DNA from: Streptomyces massasporeus
GTDB taxonomy: Bacteria > Actinomycetota > Actinomycetes > Streptomycetales > Streptomycetaceae
NCBI RefSeq assembly: GCF_014648995.1
Contig: NZ_BMSE01000033.1
Location: 1 to 64,000, forward strand
Direction: 5' to 3'
DNA length: 64,000 nt
The position numbers and the translations under genes were made by a program. Positions 8,376 to 16,953 of this stretch are shown one piece after another (position 1 is the stretch's first letter; each line of letters begins with the position of its first letter). The notes beneath the pieces are model-generated. The model was not told the origin of the DNA. It did no database searches and saw nothing but the letters and a program-made list of their open reading frames with translations.

Positions 8376-9416
8376 TCATCGGGGCAACCGGGAGCCGATG
8401 CCCAGCTCGGTCGCGGCGGTGAACACCCGGTGCGCGAGTGCGACGTCCTGGACCGACATGCCGAACGGATTGACGACCGTCACGCCGTCTCCATCGGCCA
8501 GCGGCGTCTCTTTCAGCAGGAGTTCGCCCAGTGTCCCGTCGACCCGCTTCGCGGGCTGGCCGGGCTCCGGCTCGTCCTGGCCATACAGCAGGCCCTCTCG
8601 GTACATTCGGCCGAGGAGACGGCGCGGATCTGTACGGACCAGCTGCCAGTCGTCGACCACGACCTGGGCGGCGCCGAGCACGACCTCCGCAAGCAGGTCG
8701 TCCAGCGAGACGTGCACGACGGTGGCCGTGGGCAGCAGCCACTCCGCGCGGATGTACCCCTTGGTCACGGTTGTGAGCGGCACCACGACGTCCGACCCGC
8801 GGACGGCCTCCTGCGCGGTCGCCGCCACCGTTAGCCGGACGCCGACGGCCTCCGCGGCCGCCCGGTGCTTTTCGGCGAACGCCGCGGCGGCGACGGGCTG
8901 CTGGTCGTAGAGGGCCAGCTCCGTGAGGTCTCCCAGCCGGGGCAACAGCAGCCCGAGGTGGGCGTCTGCCTGAGCGCCGCACCCCAGGAATGCCAGTCGG
9001 AGTACGGGGCGGGTCCGCAGCCCGACGGCGACGGCCGACACCGCTGCCGTGCGCGTGGCACTGATCAGGGCCGCGTCCATCATCGCGTAGGGGTGGGCGG
9101 TTTCGGGGTCGAAGAGGAAGGTCAGGCCATCCGCCCTCGGGATGCCTCGCGCGGTGTTGCCCAGCGAGGCGTTGATGATTTTCGTGCCGACCACGGGTTC
9201 CTGCCCTCCGACCAGGCCGGGCATGTTGAGGCTGCGGGCGCTGTGCCCGTCTGCAGTGGTCCAGCCGAGGTAGCCCTCGTCCGGCACGACGGTCTCCCCG
9301 CGCGCGTGCGCCCGCAGGACGTCCGCGGCGACGGCGACCGGGTCGATGTGGCTCAGCGCCTGCGCGACATCGGCCCTGGTCAGATAGAAGAGGTCGGACA
9401 TTGGCTGGCGTGACAT
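8376..9416 (-). CDS. sbnB: SbnB-like N-(2-amino-2-carboxyethyl)-L-glutamate dehydrogenase
   Basis: The 346-residue protein is in the ornithine cyclodeaminase/mu-crystallin family. FLGCGAQADAHLGLL (about residues 144-158) is the dinucleotide-binding loop, and GTKIINASLGNTARGIPRADG matches the substrate region of SbnB. SbnB oxidatively cleaves the SbnA product to alpha-ketoglutarate and L-2,3-diaminopropionate. It is in one operon with sbnA and follows the small DTGWG peptide gene by 70 bp on the same strand, so all three may be co-transcribed. Confidence 0.9.
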   Translation of the reverse strand: MSRQPMSDLFYLTRADVAQALSHIDPVAVAADVLRAHARGETVVPDEGYLGWTTADGHSARSLNMPGLVGGQEPVVGTKIINASLGNTARGIPRADGLTFLFDPETAHPYAMMDAALISATRTAAVSAVAVGLRTRPVLRLAFLGCGAQADAHLGLLLPRLGDLTELALYDQQPVAAAAFAEKHRAAAEAVGVRLTVAATAQEAVRGSDVVVPLTTVTKGYIRAEWLLPTATVVHVSLDDLLAEVVLGAAQVVVDDWQLVRTDPRRLLGRMYREGLLYGQDEPEPGQPAKRVDGTLGELLLKETPLADGDGVTVVNPFGMSVQDVALAHRVFTAATELGIGSRLPR

Positions 9417-9486
9417 GACAGATTCCTTGGGGTGTGGAGTGTGGGGCAGAGGCGACTGCCACGACGCCCCGTGGACGGCGGGACCG

Positions 9487-9747
9487 TCAGGCGGAGGGAG
9501 CTCCCCAGCCCGTGTCCGGCTCGCTCTCGGGCGACACGCCCCAGCCCGTGTCCGGCTCGCTCTCGGGCGACACGCCCCAGCCTGTGTCGTCCGACGCGGG
9601 ACCAGCGGCCGATATTGCTGTGTTCTGAGGGGCGACAGGGGACGGAGAGAGGGGCAGCAGGGCGGTCACGGCGATTCCGGCGGCGGAGACGAGCCCGGCG
9701 AGTCGCAGGGCGATCGAGCGGCTCGAGTGGCGGGTGATCATGCTCAT
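9487..9747 (-). CDS. small secreted-type peptide with DTGWG repeats
   Basis: This is an 86-residue product from an ATG preceded by AAGGG at ten bases. The N-terminus has basic residues (RHSSR) and a hydrophobic stretch (IALRLAGLVSAAGIAVTALLP, residues 12-32), like a signal peptide. The C-terminal third is three copies of DTGWG, two of them followed by VSPESEP, ending GAPSA. No cysteine follows the signal-like segment in this start choice. It is divergent from a TrmB/LuxR-type regulator and upstream of sbnB/sbnA on the same strand. A signalling peptide or a ribosomal peptide precursor are possible; I do not recognise a named family. Confidence 0.7.
   Translation of the reverse strand: MSMITRHSSRSIALRLAGLVSAAGIAVTALLPLSPSPVAPQNTAISAAGPASDDTGWGVSPESEPDTGWGVSPESEPDTGWGAPSA
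9503..9594. repeat. 36-bp tandem repeat inside the peptide gene
   Basis: The unit starting CCCCAGCCCGTGTCCGGC repeats with a period of 36 bp at 9503, 9539 and 9575. The first two copies are identical; the third is partial and has a C-to-T change. Each unit encodes the 12 residues DTGWGVSPESEP, so the repeat keeps frame. The two perfect copies suggest recent duplication or gene conversion. Confidence 0.9.
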
Positions 9748-9897
9748 ATCGACGCATCCCTTGCATGAGGCAACGCCCCGTCGATTGGGGCAGGTCATGA
9801 AGACGAGCCTGTCCGGACTCATACACTCGGGTACAGAGCGTTGATCACACACCAACGTGCAACGCAGCAAAGTGAGCACCTAACAAAGCGCTTGAAA

Positions 9898-10944
9898 ATG
9901 GACACAATGGAAAAAGGGTTCGACGATCTCGACCCTCAGGACCTTGCTGTGTACGACCTGGCCATCAAGAAGGGGGGACTGTCGCCGGCTAACGACTCGC
10001 GTCCGGGCGGGATGACTCCGCAGGATGTCGAGCGCAGCGTGGCCAGACTCATGGCGGTACGGCTGCTCAGATGGTCCACCACCAGGCCGGGGCTTCTCGT
10101 TCCGGTGGCGCCGCAGACGGCCGCCGCCGAACTCACCAGCGCGCTCGCCAGCGAGGTGCTCGAACGGCAGCGTGCCATCGTGCGCATAGCCGAGGGCAAG
10201 GAAGCCCTCGTCGCCCGCTACACAGAGGGCATGGCCGCTGCCGCCGGCGGCGTCCACCTCCTCAAGGACCTGCACAAGATACGGTTACTCCTCGAGGAGA
10301 CGGCAGAGCGCTGCCGCTTCGAGGTGCTCACAGCGCAGCCCGGCGGGGTCAGGAACCCAGAGGTCCTGGCGGATGCCCTGCCTCGTGACCGCCGGATGTT
10401 GGAGCGGGGTGTCTCCATGCGCACGCTGTACCAGCGGACTACCCGCTACAACCAGCCCGCCCGCGCGTACGTGGAAGAGGTCACCGCGCTCGGGGCGGAG
10501 GTACGCACGTCCACCGAGCTCTTCAACCGACTCATCATCTTCGACCGGGAAACCGCCTTCATTCCGGACCACACCGACCCCGCGGCGGCGGTCGTGATCC
10601 GCGAGCCGTCCATCGTCGCGTTCCTCCTGGACGTGTTCGAGCGCAGCTGGCAGGCGGGCGATGCATTCGACACCGGCAGCAACGACCGTGAGTCCAGTCG
10701 CAGCATCTCCGGCGACGTCAAGCGGAGCATTCTCAAACTGCTCGCCGAGGGCCTCAAGGACGAGGTCATCGCCCGTCGGCTCGGCATGTCCGTCCGCACC
10801 TGCCGCAAGCACATCGCCGCCATCATGCTCCAGCTCGGAGCCACCAGCCGTTTCCAGGGCGGCTACGTCACCCACCGGCTCGGCCTACTCGACAACCCCG
10901 ACCAGAACGACGCCCCGTCAGGGATCGAGGCTCAAGACGGCTGA
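9898..10944 (+). CDS. TrmB/LuxR-type transcriptional regulator
   Basis: The protein of about 348 residues has an N-terminal winged-helix-like half (LDPQDLAVYDLAIKKGGLS and PQDVERSVARLMAVRLLRW), a middle effector-like region, and a C-terminal LuxR/GerE helix-turn-helix (KRSILKLLAEGLKDEVIARRLGMSVRTCRKHIAAIM). The start is taken at ATG 9898; an in-frame TTG at 9841 and ATG at 9907 are alternatives. Such proteins often control adjacent biosynthetic genes in Streptomyces. It is divergent from the DTGWG peptide gene and its 3' end overlaps the convergent ATP-grasp-like gene by 27 bp. A second protein of the same type lies at 26620-27594. Confidence 0.82.
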   Translation: MDTMEKGFDDLDPQDLAVYDLAIKKGGLSPANDSRPGGMTPQDVERSVARLMAVRLLRWSTTRPGLLVPVAPQTAAAELTSALASEVLERQRAIVRIAEGKEALVARYTEGMAAAAGGVHLLKDLHKIRLLLEETAERCRFEVLTAQPGGVRNPEVLADALPRDRRMLERGVSMRTLYQRTTRYNQPARAYVEEVTALGAEVRTSTELFNRLIIFDRETAFIPDHTDPAAAVVIREPSIVAFLLDVFERSWQAGDAFDTGSNDRESSRSISGDVKRSILKLLAEGLKDEVIARRLGMSVRTCRKHIAAIMLQLGATSRFQGGYVTHRLGLLDNPDQNDAPSGIEAQDG

Positions 10945-12027
10945 CAGGCCGGCGTCGGCACCGACCCCCGTTGCCGACGGAGGGCCGAGCAGCCTCACCA
11001 GCGCGCCCGCGTACTCCGTGCCGCAGTAGTGCGCCTCCAGCCGCGTCCCCAGGCTCTCCAGGCGCCATGAGCCATCGGGCCACCCCACCGGAACCGCCGC
11101 TCGCCCCGGCGGCACGAGGCGCTGGGCCACCATCCACGTGCGCCTGCCGACCGCTTCGTCCAGCGCCCGGTGCCACGCGTCGCCGCCGGTGGCCCACCCC
11201 AGCACGGTGCCAGGCGGGTCACCGGGGCGTGCGCTCCTGAGCACGTAACGGGCCCGCGCGGCCACGAGGTGCCGCAGCAGCGGCGTCCGTATTCCGTCGA
11301 CCACGACGTCACGGTCCTCGACCGGGTAGGTCGCCGGGACGTGGCGTTCGATCAGTCCCGCGTGGCGTGGCCCTAGCTCGCCACGCGCCTCGTAGAGCCA
11401 GGCAAGCAGCAGCCGGTTGGCGTACCAGCGGTCTTCCGGGGTGGAGGGCCGTCCGGTCCGCCGTGCGCGCGTCATCACCTCCAAGGCACCGGCGGGGGTT
11501 CCGGCTGCACGCGTGCGGCTGCGGACCTCCCGGGGGTTTGAAGGTCCGAGCGAGGCGCCCGCTACCCGCAGCGCCTGCGCGACGAGGCAGGTCGCGTGAG
11601 CGGTGGCGACCGTGTACACAGCGGCCAGACCGGGCTGCGGGGACCGTCGTTCGAAGTCGGTGAACCACCACACGCCCTCACGGGGATGGACGGTCGCACA
11701 CCAGGTGCCGCCGTCCGCCGGGGCGAGGCGCGGCGCCTCGCCGGCCGACGGCTCCTCCCCCAGCAGCTCTCCCAGCCGCCGTGGATCGCCACCGGCACGC
11801 CGGTGCGCGACGGCCGTCAGGAGACTGATGAGTGTGCCGCCCACGTCCGCCTGCTGTCGCAGATGCCGCCGTCGCATCAGGACAGGTCTGAGTGGTATGC
11901 CGGGGTTTGGTCCGTCCGGGGAGAGTACAGGTTCCACCGCGGCCAGCCGGGCCACGAGGTCGCCCCGTTGGCCCTGCCGCAGCCGCCGGAACGCGTCCAG
12001 CCATGCGAGTGCGGGTGCCGGTTGCAT
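10918..12027 (-). CDS. degenerate ATP-grasp-like protein (pseudoenzyme candidate)
   Basis: The C-terminal half of this 369-residue protein follows the ATP-grasp protein at 27790-29151 closely: LLAWLYEARGELGPRHAGLIERHVP, then LGWATGGDAWHRALDEAVGRRTWMVAQRLVPPG, match LAWLWEAAAAGHG and RRWRLAVDEALSGACPMVAQRYVAP. The nucleotide-binding segment LLKPAFEMGGRGVLLG is here VLRSARPGDPPGTVLG, losing the Lys and the Gly-Gly pair, and the E-x-N metal motif is absent (WWFTDFERR instead). The protein is shorter by about 85 residues. It is the last gene of the operon that also holds two intact-looking homologues. A regulatory or scaffolding subunit is possible. The ATG is preceded by AAGGAA. Confidence 0.7.
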   Translation of the reverse strand: MQPAPALAWLDAFRRLRQGQRGDLVARLAAVEPVLSPDGPNPGIPLRPVLMRRRHLRQQADVGGTLISLLTAVAHRRAGGDPRRLGELLGEEPSAGEAPRLAPADGGTWCATVHPREGVWWFTDFERRSPQPGLAAVYTVATAHATCLVAQALRVAGASLGPSNPREVRSRTRAAGTPAGALEVMTRARRTGRPSTPEDRWYANRLLLAWLYEARGELGPRHAGLIERHVPATYPVEDRDVVVDGIRTPLLRHLVAARARYVLRSARPGDPPGTVLGWATGGDAWHRALDEAVGRRTWMVAQRLVPPGRAAVPVGWPDGSWRLESLGTRLEAHYCGTEYAGALVRLLGPPSATGVGADAGLSAVLSLDP

Positions 12028-12075
12028 GTCGTTTCCTTGTCGGGTCCGTGCTCACGTCGTCGTGGCCGCGCCGCG

Positions 12076-13398
12076 TCATACACCGAGGTTGAAGGAGGCG
12101 CCCCGGGCGAAGTTCACCACGGACGGGACCTCTGACGGCGCGTGCCGGACCATGTATCCGGAGGGGGCGCCGTCCACCACATAGGGGCCGAGGACGTACG
12201 AGACGGGATGCCTGACCAGCCGGTCGGCGGCCGCATCGTGGAAGGCCACGGTCAGAAGGTCGGGCCTCACGAGTTCCTGGACGATGTGGGTCCCTTCTGC
12301 CAGGGCGGACTCGATCCGGGCGCGCCACCCCGCCGGGTCGGCGGACCGACCGAGCACCACGTCCCTGCCTCCGAAGGCCCCGACGGGCTTCAGTACCAGG
12401 TCCTCCCGGCGGCGGATCGCCAGTTCGGGGAGGCTCTCCTCTCGTCCGTGGTACACGACGGTCCCCTTGTCGAGCGACCGTGTCCACGGCACGCACTCCT
12501 CGACTAGGGCGGCCTCGGCGGCGGAGAGCTCAAACCGGCCGGCAGACAGCCAGGCCAGCACGAGCTTGCTCGACAAAAGCATGCTGGCGTCGGGGGCGAT
12601 GATCACCGACTGCCGGTGGAGCCGCCGCATCCCGTCCAGCGGTATCCCCATCCGCTGCCACTCGGCCGCGATGAAGTGGTTGACCACGACCGGCCAGTCG
12701 TCCCCGGCGGCGTCAAGCTCCTCCGGCTCGAAGAACTCCGACGTGAAGCCGTGGTCGCGCAGGTAGCGGGCCTCGGTCTCGAAGTAGCGCGAGTCGCCGA
12801 CGTTCTCCTCCCGCATGGTGCCGACTACGGCGACCTTCGGAGGCAGCCCGCGCTCCTCGCACAGGCGGCGGAACAGAGCCGCCCTGCCCGCGTATGGCTG
12901 ATGCGCGCCCGGGCGTGCGAGCCGCTCCGCGGCCGTCCGGTACAGCGCGCCGTAGGCGGAGGTGAGGTGACGGGCCACCACCGGGCCGATGTCGGCGGTT
13001 CCGAAGTTGCACTCCAGGAACCGCGGCCGGCCGTTCTCGATGACCACGTCGGGCCGGGCCAGCAGGCCTGCGCGGGACCGTTCGGCCGCTGTTCCCCCGG
13101 CGCCGAGCAACGGCACCTGGGCCGAGGTCAGGCCGACCAGGTCTCGTAGGACGGCCGGATCCTCGGCCAAGGACCAGCAAACCCGCTCGATCAGCCGCAC
13201 CAGGCGTACGGCGGCGTCCTCCATCCTGCGGCGCACGCCTTCGGCCAAGGCGACGGGCTGCACGGGGGTGAGGAGCTCGTCCGGGGTGAAGGGCAGGCCG
13301 CGCAGCGCGTGCCGGATCCGCCCGGCGACCTCCGCGCTGCCGTCCCGGACGAGCGCGAGGTCGTCGGGATGGGCGAGCTCGTCCCAGGTATCCAGCAC
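12076..13398 (-). CDS. ATP-grasp-type ligase 1 (glutathionylspermidine-synthase-like fold)
   Basis: The product is about 440 residues. DVVIENGRPRFLECNFGTADIGPV carries an E-C-N metal motif, SSKLVLAWLSAG precedes the ATP domain, and DLVLKPVGAFGGRDVVLG holds the predicted ATP lysine and glycine loop. HIVQELVRPDLLTVAFHD follows, typical of circularly permuted ATP-grasp enzymes. These join a carboxylate to an amine through an acyl phosphate. GTG 13398 is chosen because GAGGAG lies six bases upstream; a GTG at 13437 overlapping the previous stop is the alternative. The substrate is unknown; Dap or aminoadipate are candidates from context. Confidence 0.75.
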   Translation of the reverse strand: MLDTWDELAHPDDLALVRDGSAEVAGRIRHALRGLPFTPDELLTPVQPVALAEGVRRRMEDAAVRLVRLIERVCWSLAEDPAVLRDLVGLTSAQVPLLGAGGTAAERSRAGLLARPDVVIENGRPRFLECNFGTADIGPVVARHLTSAYGALYRTAAERLARPGAHQPYAGRAALFRRLCEERGLPPKVAVVGTMREENVGDSRYFETEARYLRDHGFTSEFFEPEELDAAGDDWPVVVNHFIAAEWQRMGIPLDGMRRLHRQSVIIAPDASMLLSSKLVLAWLSAGRFELSAAEAALVEECVPWTRSLDKGTVVYHGREESLPELAIRRREDLVLKPVGAFGGRDVVLGRSADPAGWRARIESALAEGTHIVQELVRPDLLTVAFHDAAADRLVRHPVSYVLGPYVVDGAPSGYMVRHAPSEVPSVVNFARGASFNLGV

Positions 13399-13433
13399 GG
13401 TGTTCTCCTCGGGGTGTGGGGAGCCTACGCGGT

Positions 13434-14807
13434 TCACGGCGTCATCCAGCAGGTGTTCATGACGCCACCGCCGATCGCGTTGACCATCGTGGTGTCGGCC
13501 CGGTCGGTGTGGCGGGCCAGGATGCCGCCCAGCTGGCCGCCCATCAGCATCGGACCGAACACGGAAGCCACCCGGGCCACTTCGATGGACTGGTCCGCGG
13601 CGCGGAGGACGGGTACGGGGAGCGGGTCGGGGCGCATGAACTCCTGCACGATGTACGAGCCGTCCCGCAAGCCCCGTTCGACCGCCTCGGCCCAGGCATC
13701 GGGCTCGGTGTCCGCGCCCGCCGACATGCCTTCGCCGCCGTGCTGGTCGGAGGGCTTAATGACGAACCGCTCCCGCTCGCCGAGCAGCAGGTCGACCAGT
13801 CCGTACGAGCCGCCCCGCCAGGTGACCTTGTCGTCGACGAGGAGACGGGTCCAGGGCAGGTGGCGGTCGAGGAAGTCCCGGTCGGCGGACGGCATCTCCT
13901 CCGCCGCCTCCGACACCCAGACGAGCAGCTTCTTGCTGGAGTAGACGTCGGCGACCTCGGGCGAGAGGGTGATGGCGGTGCCGGCGAGCATGGCGTCGCG
14001 CGGCGCGGACATGTCGAGGTCGGCCCTGGGGGCGTCGGCGGACACGAACATGCGCAGCGCCACGTCGATCCTCCGGCCCTGGTGGCGCAACGAGGCCCGG
14101 TCCGCCTCCAGGTCGTTGGGCACGGCGAACTCGGCGTCTACGCCGTGCTGTGCGAAGTCGTCGACGACATCGCCGAAGTACTCGGCCGAGCCGAAGCCGG
14201 TACCGCGATCCCAGCCCAGCACCGCCACCCGTGGACGGTTTACCCCGCGGGTGCGGGCCACTGCCCGGACCACTTCGCGGCGGGGGCCCATCACGTCGGG
14301 GACAACCAGGCGGGAGGTGTCGGCGCAGGGGTCGACCGGCCCGTAAACCTCACGGAAGTAGCGGTCGATCCTGGTGACCTGCTCGGGCCCCGCGACCGCG
14401 CTCATGATGTTGCATTCCACCACGCGGACGACGCCCCCGCTCACCACGATGTCGGGTCGCGCCATTTCGAACGCGGAGGCGTTCCACTCCGGGTCCTCGG
14501 TGAGCATGCAGACGCCGGGGCGGCGGTAGCCGACCAGGTCGGCCAGCTCGAAGACGCCGGTCGCCCGCGTCGCGGCAACCTGCCGGATGATGTCGAGCAG
14601 CCGGAGACCGACCGTGCGCATCTCCTCTGCTAGGGCGGAGGGCAGCAGCACGGGCCGCAGGGGCACGGGCCCTTGCGGGTGGCGGTACATGCTGTCGCCG
14701 AGCCGCTCGTCGAGGCCGTGGGCGATCGCGGCCGCCCGGCCGGTGGGCCCCCGGTCGGCCAGCAGCCGCTCGTCCCAGGACCGGGCGAAGCGGTCATACA
14801 CGATCAT
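13434..14807 (-). CDS. ATP-grasp-type ligase 2
   Basis: This 457-residue homologue of the neighbouring protein has RPDIVVSGGVVRVVECNIMSAVAGP (E-C-N motif), SSKKLLVWVSEAAEE, then RFVIKPSDQHGGEGMSAG with the ATP lysine and Gly-Gly loop, and SYIVQEFMRPDPLPVPV. The ATG at 14807 has AGGAGG six bases upstream and overlaps the MFS gene end by 14 bp; the 3' end overlaps or abuts the next ATP-grasp gene. Expected chemistry is ATP-dependent amide bond formation. The presence of several paralogues suggests successive or heteromeric ligations of amino acids outside the NRPS line. Confidence 0.78.
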   Translation of the reverse strand: MIVYDRFARSWDERLLADRGPTGRAAAIAHGLDERLGDSMYRHPQGPVPLRPVLLPSALAEEMRTVGLRLLDIIRQVAATRATGVFELADLVGYRRPGVCMLTEDPEWNASAFEMARPDIVVSGGVVRVVECNIMSAVAGPEQVTRIDRYFREVYGPVDPCADTSRLVVPDVMGPRREVVRAVARTRGVNRPRVAVLGWDRGTGFGSAEYFGDVVDDFAQHGVDAEFAVPNDLEADRASLRHQGRRIDVALRMFVSADAPRADLDMSAPRDAMLAGTAITLSPEVADVYSSKKLLVWVSEAAEEMPSADRDFLDRHLPWTRLLVDDKVTWRGGSYGLVDLLLGERERFVIKPSDQHGGEGMSAGADTEPDAWAEAVERGLRDGSYIVQEFMRPDPLPVPVLRAADQSIEVARVASVFGPMLMGGQLGGILARHTDRADTTMVNAIGGGVMNTCWMTP

Positions 14808-16017
14808 GGATGTCCTCCTGAGGGGTAGCTCGGGTGAGAGCACCGGCATGCCTGTGCGCACCGGGTGCGAGGAGCAAGGCCGCGGCGGAGATCGCCACGC
14901 AGAGCAGCAGCGCCCCCCGCAGCCCCAGCAGCGTGCCCACCACTCCGGAGAGAAGAGGGCCCAGCGGCACCAGGAACCAGGCGAGCGCCCGGTAAGAGGC
15001 GTTGATCCGACCCAGCATCCCGGGCGGCGTGGACCGCTGTCGGTAGGAAACGGTGATGATGTTCCAGGTCACCACGGAGGCGCTGTACACCATCAGGGCG
15101 GCCACGTTGGCGACCGGTCGGGCTGTGACGAACGGGACCGCGAGGGCGGCCGTGCCGATCACGACGGCCCCGGTCAGGACGCGCATCGGCGACAGCGTCC
15201 GCGGCAGTCGGGGGGTGAGCAGGGTGGCGGCCAGGCCGCCGAGCGAGGCCGCGGCCATGGCCAGCCCGAAACCCGTGCTGGTGAGTCCGATGGGTCCGGG
15301 GGCGAGGGCGTAAAGGGTGAAGACGGGCATCCAGGCTGCATAGGCCACCGCGCTGCACGCGGTCATGGCGACGAAGCGCGTCAGGAGCGGATCGCGTCGC
15401 AGGAAGCGCATCCCCTCGACGATCTCCGACCGGATGTGCCGCCGTGGCCCGGAGGCCGCGGCGGGAACGGCTGGCAGGGCCAGCATTACGAGCGCGGCGG
15501 ATCCGTACAGTGCGGCGCTGGTTCCGGTGACGGTCAGCAGACTGAGCGAGGCAATGGCGCCAGCGGCGGAGGGACCGAGGAAGCTGCGCATCACCAATTC
15601 CGTCGCTGTGAGCTTGGCGTTGGCCGCCACAAGCTTGTCCGGCCCGACCATCGACGGGGTGCAACTCTGGGCGGCCACCTCGTAGAAGGCCTCCAGGACG
15701 CCGAGCGCGACGGCTGCGACGACCAGCGCGGGGATGCTCGGTCCGGTGACCGCTAGAACGACCAGCAGCGCCCCGAGCACTGCCATGCGGCACCCGCCGG
15801 CCCGCAGCAGCACCGTACGTACCGGTGTCCGTTCGACCAGTACGCCGACCACGGGCGCGAGCAGGGTCCAGGGCAGGGCCCGTCCCACGGAGACCAGTGC
15901 CACGTCCAGCGGGGAGCGCGAGGCTGCCGCGGCCATTAGCGGCAGCAGCACCGCGGTCAGGCCGTCGGCCAGGGTGGATACGGAGAACGAGGTCAGCAGG
16001 ACCCGGAACGGTCTCAC
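14794..16017 (-). CDS. MFS transporter (export of the cluster product)
   Basis: The 407-residue protein has about twelve hydrophobic segments and the MFS loop-2 region (PWTLLAPVVGVLVERTPVRTVLLRAGG). It belongs to the drug-efflux type related to enterobactin/macrolide exporters. The GTG start overlaps the thioesterase stop as GTGA, so the genes are translationally coupled. From its place between the thioesterase and ATP-grasp genes it most likely exports the product or gives self-resistance. Confidence 0.85.
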   Translation of the reverse strand: MRPFRVLLTSFSVSTLADGLTAVLLPLMAAAASRSPLDVALVSVGRALPWTLLAPVVGVLVERTPVRTVLLRAGGCRMAVLGALLVVLAVTGPSIPALVVAAVALGVLEAFYEVAAQSCTPSMVGPDKLVAANAKLTATELVMRSFLGPSAAGAIASLSLLTVTGTSAALYGSAALVMLALPAVPAAASGPRRHIRSEIVEGMRFLRRDPLLTRFVAMTACSAVAYAAWMPVFTLYALAPGPIGLTSTGFGLAMAAASLGGLAATLLTPRLPRTLSPMRVLTGAVVIGTAALAVPFVTARPVANVAALMVYSASVVTWNIITVSYRQRSTPPGMLGRINASYRALAWFLVPLGPLLSGVVGTLLGLRGALLLCVAISAAALLLAPGAHRHAGALTRATPQEDIHDRV

Positions 16018-16895
16018 CGGCCGACGCCTCCGGTCCCCGCCGCGCTCGGTCCTCCCCGCAGCCGGGAGAAGTCGGCCGTCCTGCGTTTCCGCGGACCGTC
16101 ACCGAGACCGGCGACGATGTCGCGGACGACCGCGGCCAGCACGGGGATGTGCTCCGCCGAGAACAGCGAGTCGTGCGTGCCCGGTGCCCGGTGCCGGGTG
16201 ACGGGGCGGGCCAGGAGCGTGTCCCAGCCCAGGTCCTCCAGGGCGTCGCCCCAGCCCTCCTCGTCCGCCGCACGCACCAGGAAGCAGGGCGCGGCGCAGC
16301 CAGCGTCGGGCCAAGGTCGCCGCACGGCGTCGAGGTGCCAGCGGAACACGTCGAGGATGGGGCGCAGCTCCGCCGCCGAGATGCTCGCGCCGGGCGCGGC
16401 CCGGTTGAAGGCGGTAGCGACCTCTGCGAGAGCCAGCTCCTCGTCCGTCCCGACCCGATCCGGCAGTTCCACCCCGAACAGCCCAGCGATCTCGGCGAGT
16501 GCGGAGCGCTCCCGGCGCGCGAGCACGTCCGGGGTCGCGCTGTCGAAGAGGACGACCGCGTCGGGCGGGCAGCCCGCGGCCTCGGCCCGACGGCTCATCT
16601 CCACGGCGACCGTGCCGCCGAAAGACCAGCCAGCCAGCACGGCGCCGGTCGGTGAGGTGACCTCTTCCAGCGCTGTCAGATAGTCCTGGGCGATGGCCGG
16701 GACGGAGCACCGGTCCGGTGGGCCGGGGTCGATCGCCTCGAAGGCGAACACGCGCCAGTCGGGGGGCAGGTGGGGCAGCAGTCTGCGGAAGCCGCCCGCT
16801 CCGCCGCCCGCGGGGTGAACGAAGACAATCGTCCGGCCCCGCCCGGCCTCCCTCAGGGGTACGAGATTTCCGGTGTCCACGAGCACAGTTGTCAT
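16014..16895 (-). CDS. discrete thioesterase (alpha/beta hydrolase)
   Basis: The product is about 293 residues. IVFVHPAGGGAGGFRRLLPHLP begins the fold, LAGWSFGGTVAVEMSRRA gives the nucleophile Ser in GWSFGG, FDSATPD follows, and APGTHDSLFSAEHIP holds the catalytic His. GWSFGG and the PGxHxxLF pattern are typical of NRPS thioesterase domains. None of the assembly-line proteins in the window ends in a TE domain, so this protein may release the product rather than only edit. The exact start is uncertain: ATG 16895 has GAGGA very close, and GTG 16886 is better spaced. It sits 58 bp after the NRPS gene. Confidence 0.85.
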   Translation of the reverse strand: MTTVLVDTGNLVPLREAGRGRTIVFVHPAGGGAGGFRRLLPHLPPDWRVFAFEAIDPGPPDRCSVPAIAQDYLTALEEVTSPTGAVLAGWSFGGTVAVEMSRRAEAAGCPPDAVVLFDSATPDVLARRERSALAEIAGLFGVELPDRVGTDEELALAEVATAFNRAAPGASISAAELRPILDVFRWHLDAVRRPWPDAGCAAPCFLVRAADEEGWGDALEDLGWDTLLARPVTRHRAPGTHDSLFSAEHIPVLAAVVRDIVAGLGDGPRKRRTADFSRLRGGPSAAGTGGVGR

Positions 16896-16953
16896 TTCCT
16901 CGTCTGTTGACCCCTTGGGCCAGAGCCGGGTCCGGCCCAAGGGTGGGAGCGGT

